Source: Kwoniella dejecticola CBS 10117 (Eukaryota > Basidiomycota > Tremellomycetes > Tremellales > Cryptococcaceae). Taken from it: a stretch of 64,000 nt of DNA. The stretch lies in NCBI RefSeq assembly GCF_000512565.2, contig NC_089307.1, positions 1,302,001 to 1,366,000 on the forward strand, written 5' to 3'. The position numbers and the translations under genes were made by a program. Shown one piece after another: positions 58,268-64,000 of this stretch; the first letter of the stretch is position 1, and the number at the start of each line of letters is the position of its first letter. The notes below the pieces were generated by a model that had not been told where the DNA came from, ran no database searches, and was given only the letters and a program-made list of their open reading frames with translations.

Positions 58268-59476
58268 CGTCCACACAGGTGACGTGGTGCAGGGCTAGAA
58301 GGTGAGAGGGATGGTTTAAGTGATAACCGAGAAAGTTGTGAAGTGCAGGAAAAGAAAGATCTTGGGTCGAAACAAAGATTGAGAGAAGTAGAGATGAGAG
58401 TGATGAGCAGGACGTTGCGAGCTATTTAAGTCACTCTTTTGGCTCAGTACACGAAATAAAAGCCTCACATCATGTGTATAACCGCATAGCCTCGGTTACC
58501 CTCCTTTGGGTATTGATGCAGTGTCACCTATATACCCTTTTAAGCTAGCTCACCGAAACTAAAAACACAGCCGGCCAATCGGGTTGAGTTGAGTGCACAG
58601 ACCATGTTATCAACATGTGCAGTACAGCAATGCAACGCACGGACCCCAAATTTGATCGACATGTTTGATTGATCCTGAAGTTGTTCGCTTTCAGTAAGTC
58701 TGACAGGACGGATTGACTGATCAAACTGATCAGCGAGAAGACGGTCTCACCTTCCTTTAGCCTCATTCTCACTTATCATACCCCTTCGGCTTCGGAATCA
58801 ATCATGTTCATTCCCGTCCTCAAGCCATACTCAATTTACCCTGAAAATCTCATTTACTCAACCTGTGGTCGCTACACTTCCAATCGTACTGGTTGAATCT
58901 CTTATCTATACAATGATCAGCTCGTAAGAGTGGGAGAATCATTTAGCCGAAATAAGTTGCTCGAAAGCTTATCTCCCATTTTATCGGAATTGGCCATGTG
59001 AGGACCCCCGTGCCTGAGCCACGAAATGGGCATATGGGTTTCCGCGATAGATAAGGAAGACCTGTCCCGCTTCGGCGCTTATATGCCCACCAGACCTGTC
59101 CGACCTAGGCATACGGAGGCGCTTGCAATACTCGGGCATCAGCATCAGCATCAGCAAACGATGTGAATCAGATGGGACCGAACAGCAAGGCAGGCGATAT
59201 CGCACGCACGGATGCGAATTATATCTTACTGTAGTCGACTTTTCCCGACAACACGTAACTCAATCAACCCGGAGTAGATAGAGCAAATGAGACCCATGAC
59301 ATGAAAGATCATCTTTTTGGATGTCAATCTCTCTACACAGGACCAGTGGAATGTATTGGGTGTCTGAGGCATTGTGTCAAACCTTCTCCTGACTCTTTAG
59401 AAGTACCTTTAAGATGCGTCATTCCTATCTACAGTACTATACATCGTACAGTGCGTGACAACCCTCATACTCAGAG
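58268..59476. promoter_or_regulatory. Upstream region of the amine oxidase with GATA sites
   Basis: 1.2 kb. At least five HGATAR-type sites: TGATAA 58321, TTATCA 58773, TTATCT 58902 and 58969, AGATAA 59049. This fits control by a fungal nitrogen-regulatory GATA factor. A CAGCATCAGCATCAGCA short run is near 59145. No gene supported. Confidence 0.4.
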
Positions 59477-60793
59477 TTAGCTGTCGACCTCTTGATTGCC
59501 CTCATCATTCACCGTCTTCAGTTCAAGGACGACATTGCCCGTAAAGTGCTTCTTTCCGGACGCTTGGCATGTAGAACTCTCCCTGCCCTGCCCATCAACG
59601 TCCTCACGAGCATCTTTAGTTTCAAGCTCAACTTCGATATCGCAAAGATCACTTGAGCCTCGTCTGCTTAATGATTCTTTCCCGTTCTTTTCACTCTGCG
59701 CTCGATATATTCCACTGACATTATCGCCTAGTGGACCGATATCATGTACAGTCGGTCCTGCTTTACTTGGATTCTTCAGTACGAATCGACCAGTGATCAA
59801 TGACCGCTCTTCTGTTGATTGGTCTTTCGCGTTCAATGATATCTGTGAAGTCCTATCCGATTCATCTGTGTCCATCTGCGGAAGACTTTCTACCCCTAAT
59901 CTGGATTTCCCATGGGTATCACCATACAAACCGACTTGCGGGATATCTAACAAAGTGCCCTTACACCGCATAGCATTGGTCTTGGTCCTAATAGACGTCG
60001 CAGTTGACATGAATGAATCTTTATCCAGTTCCGGTTCCAGTTTCAGAACAAGTGTATCAGTATTGGAGAGAGAACAATAATCTGAATGACCTATTCTCCT
60101 CAGCTGAGGAGAGGCACGAGGATCCTTCGAATGGATACTGTACGAATCATCAGGTTTCAAATAGATAGTCCCCGCATCGTAGGGTTGATTATTCTCCTTC
60201 AAATGATAAAGGGCTATCACCCTACTATTACGAATAGCAGGGCATCGCTCGATCGTCATATCAGGCGAAACTTTGGTGAAGTGCAAATACCTGGAACCCA
60301 AACCCGAGCCTTGATCTGAACCCAATTTTAAGGTCAATGAGTCCTCGTTCGTGTGGGTGATGCAATATTCGGCATATTCGGCATTCTTCCATACGCCCGG
60401 CTGATCATTTTGTCTACCTGTGGCGACTGAAAGCCAATCCAGATCCATTTTGTCGTGCTCACTTCCAATACTGGTTGATGGTCTGCGACTCCGGCTGATG
60501 ATGGTCCGGCATGAGACACCATTTTCGTCTTTCCAATCCTCGATCATGTATGATTTCGGTACTAAAGATGATTTCCCGACATACTGCCTGTTCCCTTCGT
60601 TATCAACGTACTCTGCGTCAACCTGTACGTCAAACTCCTCACTACAGTACGGTAAATTATACGGATGTCCCGTTATGGGAATGAGCATGTGATCATTGTC
60701 ATTGAAGTGGAAGTGAAAAAATATAGACCTCACTCACTTGGCGAGTATTATACCAGTAGTGTCTTCAGAAGAACGAGACATCTTGTCACTCAT
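59477..60793 (-). CDS. Unrecognised protein with internal repeats
   Basis: Two exons; ATG at 60793 or, four codons on, 60781; stop TAA 59479-59477. The intron (about 60628-60737) joins GIILA to N-E-E-F-D-V. The body contains two similar blocks: YCITHTNEDSLTLKL then RC, and DYCSLSNTDTLVLKLE then RC, each followed by a short VIALYHL- or VGLYGD-like strand. A beta-rich repeated fold is likely. The C-terminus is Glu/Asp/Ser-rich (GNVVLELKTVNDEGN). No signal peptide is clear in this model. I do not recognise a family. Confidence 0.65.
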
Positions 60794-61525
60794 GAGAAAC
60801 GCACTTGTGTATTGCCAATTTGAGGTGCAAAAGGCAAAATAGTGTAGACCTAAAGCAGTGGCAAATATCATATACGGGGCTGGTCTGAAGTGCTCCATGA
60901 TCCAAATAGATATACAGTATACTACTACATGCAAAAGCAGGACGATATCACCTTTGACTAGCCCATTCTGCTACAGCGAAGGCTATGTTGCTCTCGCCAT
61001 CGTGTATCAAAGGTACAAAGAAGGCAAAGGCTTATATAGATTGCGCCAATGGCCGACCAGTCCAGACCCCTGCGCCTTCCGCGAATGCTCTTAACTTCTC
61101 ACGCTGAAGTGGGTGCAGTGATAACTACACAATGTGCGAGAGATTCGTCAGCCCAGACCGTACAACCGGGCAAAAGTGCGGATTGTCGCAATTTGTCGCC
61201 TGACATGCGCAACGATGGCAGTGACCGATGACAATGGTTAATTCATATTCATAATTCAATTTCAACATTTGTCCGACAGCGCACAGCGAGTTTGATATGT
61301 ACACGATAGCAAGCAGTACTAAGTAATCATAATGAAGTTGATATGATAGATTGTGACAAATATGTGCGTGCCGCATACCAGATGGGCTTAAAATATCGTG
61401 TAAGCAGATTGATGCAATAAGAGGCAATATTGATAGAAGATCATCAAGGAGGGAAAGCAAAATCAAAAGTCAAAGATCATAAAAAAAATCGGAAAACAGA
61501 GTAAAACCTCCACAAGAAACCTTCA
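60794..61525. other. Intergenic, tandem minus-strand genes
   Basis: 730 bp; no gene seen. Minus-strand open stretch 61125-61466 unsupported. Confidence 0.5.
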
Positions 61526-63963
61526 TCACCGTCTCGATCCTCCCCAAACCAATCCAAAGACTCTTTGAAACACCCCAGCGACTCTACCTGTAGGTCCGAC
61601 GTCTTCCGCCTCCTCCTGTCCCTCTTCAGCGTCTCCATCTAAATGTCCCTCTACATCATCCGTCTCTTCTTCAATGCCCTCTTCTAGCTCCAAGGCATTC
61701 TCAAATGATCTAATGGGATCAATCAACCTCGATCTGGCCGGTATCGGAGTGGGCTGGAACAGCGCTCTGGAAGGGAATGAACCGATTACTCTAGGTTCCG
61801 GAGAAGCAATTCGTCTTCTACTCCCAGTTGGTACTCTAGAGGCAATCATTGGAGAGATCAATGCCTCTTCTCCGTCATCCTCGCCATCAGACCGAGTATC
61901 TATATGATCGTCATCATCTTCGTCGTCTTCGATAAAAACGGGAGCAATCAGAGTCTGACAATCTGTTCTAGCGTTGTAAGGCGGAGGAGGGGGAGGTGAT
62001 CTGTTATTCCATCTATCGGGAGCGTAATCAGGTAAGACATCTGGTCGGATAATCATCCGCCTGATCCTTGGCATTGAGCGAGCTGAAGCAATGGAGTGGA
62101 AGGGGAACTCGTACTCCGGAGGTTCGGAAATCACCGTTACAACTGAAGACTCGCTCCGAGCTGGACTGGCGGGAACTGACGCAATATCTCGTGCTTCCGG
62201 GGTTTCAATCGGTGTCGGAGAGAGAATCGCAGCAGCACGTATTCTGTCTTGCTGCTCTTGTTCCAATCGGGCTTCCTCAGCTCGTCTTCTTTCTTGTTCC
62301 GCCTGGCGTAGATTTTCTCTGCGCTGGACTTCTTCCACCCTTCGATGTTCAGCTATCTCCGCAAGACGGTGTCTGATAGCTTCGGCTCTTGCACGTCGGT
62401 TCTCAGCACGCCTAGCTTGGAGCTGCAATCGCTGACTCAGGACATAAGGGGCTAATTCTTGTTGTCGCAATTCATTACGTCTCGCCCATCGCTCTTCGAC
62501 CTCTGAACCAAAGATGGCTTCTTCCGAGATATCGTCCACAACTCGCTTTGTGGCGGGAACAAGCATTTTCGGACTGGATGATGGAGAAAGCATGGTCTCG
62601 TCTTCGTTTGGTGAAGTAGCTTCAAGCAGAGCTTCAACTTCAACTTCATCTGGGCCGCGGATAGCCAACCACCATTTATCGGCAGACTTTCTGACTTGTT
62701 CGCATCCCCACCAAGCGCCGGTCAATCTCTTCCAATCACCATCCGCCGTTCTCACATTGTAAGCTAAGATTTTGAATCTTCTACTTCGTCTAGCTGATAA
62801 TGTGGCTCGAAGGACGCTGATGAAAGTTTGACCCAATATGCAAGGCCCGATCTGGGGAAAATCAGGTCTATTTCGAGCGGTGTGAGTGATACTGATGGGT
62901 TTGTGAGATCGAGTCATGTATTTTCGAGCTGGTAGTAGGGATGACGGAGACGATCTATGCAATTGAGAAGTAGATTGACCCGATGCCCTCTCGGCAAACG
63001 CATGCCTCGGCCTCGATCGCTTGGTCAAGAACTTCTTCAGAGCAATATCAACCGAACCAAGATGTGATCCATCTGACTGGCGATGTTTCCTAGGAGTCGC
63101 TTGCAGGGACCTGATCGAAGGCGTGAGGGAAGAGACAGATTTCATGTCGATATCGGAAGACTGACCGCCAGCGGTAGGAGTGGTTTCGATATCGGTCAGA
63201 CTGCGCATTTCTTGATCCACTTCTTCTGCGTCGCTGATGTCCATAGCCGAGGTAGTAGGCGAAGAACCGAACTTGATCTTGCTGTTCTCCCAATCCCGGA
63301 AAGCGGGCAGGTTGACCAGGGGATCATCGCTCGCTGTGAGTTGCTGAAAATGCCGCTTGGGCTCACCGCGCTTGCGCAAAAGCCTCTTATGTCTCAGTTT
63401 CTGAGATTGAACATGAGTCAAGTCGACGCCAGCGCCAGCTTGAGGAGAAGCCTTTTCGAATGCTAGTAGATCAGGATGTTTCTCCCGAGGATAAGCGGTC
63501 GAGGGGTCCAGTAGCGGGACATCAACATTCATAGCCATTATCGTGCTTGCAGCGCGCTATTGATCAGTGAGGCATCGTCAGCCTGCTTTAGCGACGACTG
63601 AAGCTGAATTGTCAGAACTCACCAGACCATCCATCTTGTTGCAGATGTTACCGACGATGGAGTGGTTGGGACCGATCGCAGAAGACTTTTCCTTGGGGTA
63701 TGTAAGTACCTGAAAGCGTCAGGCCAACGTTAGCATCAAGCTTGATGTACAGCGACCTCCGGCAGTCTCGACCAATGACAACCCGGACAGACAGATGGAA
63801 AGCTCGAACTCACCTGCTTACAAGTCTTCATTGGTCGTTTGCCCCGCTGCTTGACGCTCAATATACCCTCAGTCTCCATCTCATCATCTCCATCCTGCAT
63901 GTACTCCTCAAAATCTCTAGCCCTTTTCTTTCCCTTCCTGTCGTTCGTACCGGGACTGTCCAT
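61526..63963 (-). CDS. Unrecognised nuclear-type low-complexity protein
   Basis: Three exons: 63963 to about 63832, an exon from about 63712 down to about 63625, and about 63558-61526. The join through KMDGL to RAASTIMAMNV is in phase. About 770 aa. The N-terminus has a basic signal-like GKKRARDFEEYMQDGDDEME, then KRPMKTCKQVLTYPKEKSSA. A segment ILAYNVRTADGDWKRLTGAW then WWLAIRGPDEVEVEALLEAT looks folded. A coiled coil (RAEAIRHRLAEIAEHRRVEE) precedes an acidic tail. The last residues are GVFQRVFGLVWGGSRR. No known domain; basic plus acidic stretches suggest nuclear location. The whole gene appears to lie inside the window, 37 bp from its end. Confidence 0.75.
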
Positions 63964-64000
63964 CCAAAAAGCTCCAGGCGAAGACGGGACATGTTTAGTC

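Noticed and set aside
59496..60080. 194-codon plus-strand open frame
   Set aside because: Lies wholly antisense to the minus-strand gene at 59477-60793; composition is the reverse of that frame.
1..64000. tRNA, rRNA, CRISPR array or transposon
   Set aside because: No cloverleaf with a T-loop GGTTCRANNC, no repeat-spacer pattern, no transposase, reverse transcriptase or long terminal repeats were recognised by eye.

Overview
This is a gene-dense eukaryotic window with 26 protein-coding gene models. Almost every gene is split by several short introns (mostly about 45-110 nt) with GTRNGT donors and CTNAC-like branch sites. Protein content and intron style fit a tremellomycete basidiomycete (Cryptococcus/Kwoniella-like yeast). 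That placement is inference; no rRNA, barcode or tRNA gene is present to confirm it. I rebuilt the models by hand from splice signals and reading-phase continuity, so many coding spans cover several exons.

Layout. 1-6.8 kb: an RBM42-like RNA-binding protein, the kinetochore protein Dsn1/Mis13 and the ER insertase subunit Get1. 7.5-16.5 kb, minus strand: the 2-Cys peroxiredoxin Tsa1, a probable mitochondrial protein with a bacterial RnpA-type (RNase P protein) motif, and a very long Ser/Pro-rich coiled-coil protein. 17-23 kb: a membrane-anchored vacuolar carboxypeptidase S, an Acinus orthologue (SAP, RRM-like and SAP18-binding regions), a 49-codon ORF and a small secreted protein. 23.8-28 kb, minus strand: a CipC-type stress protein and a DHA1-type MFS transporter. 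29-39.5 kb, all plus strand: a WW-domain protein, an HbrB/Bit61-type TORC2 subunit, the TRAPP subunit Bet3, a RING-like protein and the cleavage factor CFIm25. 40-43.7 kb: a tandem pair of homologous secreted cysteine-containing glycoproteins. 44-64 kb: a Tma17/Adc17-like proteasome chaperone, a PAF-acetylhydrolase-type lipase, a ferric/cupric reductase, a membrane-anchored Xaa-Pro aminopeptidase, a secreted copper amine oxidase and two unrecognised proteins.

Most genes are conserved housekeeping functions: mRNA processing (RBM42, Acinus, CFIm25), membrane traffic (Get1, Bet3, TORC2) and kinetochore. The accessory-looking parts are the secreted tandem pair and the run of metalloreductase, aminopeptidase and copper amine oxidase. 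I see no transposon, CRISPR array, rRNA or tRNA, and no sign of a mobile system. The best leads are the RnpA-type gene with two competing reading frames, the secreted tandem pair with C-terminal dibasic sites, stop-free introns that could add a membrane segment or extend a domain, and very small exons (4, 9 and 13 nt).
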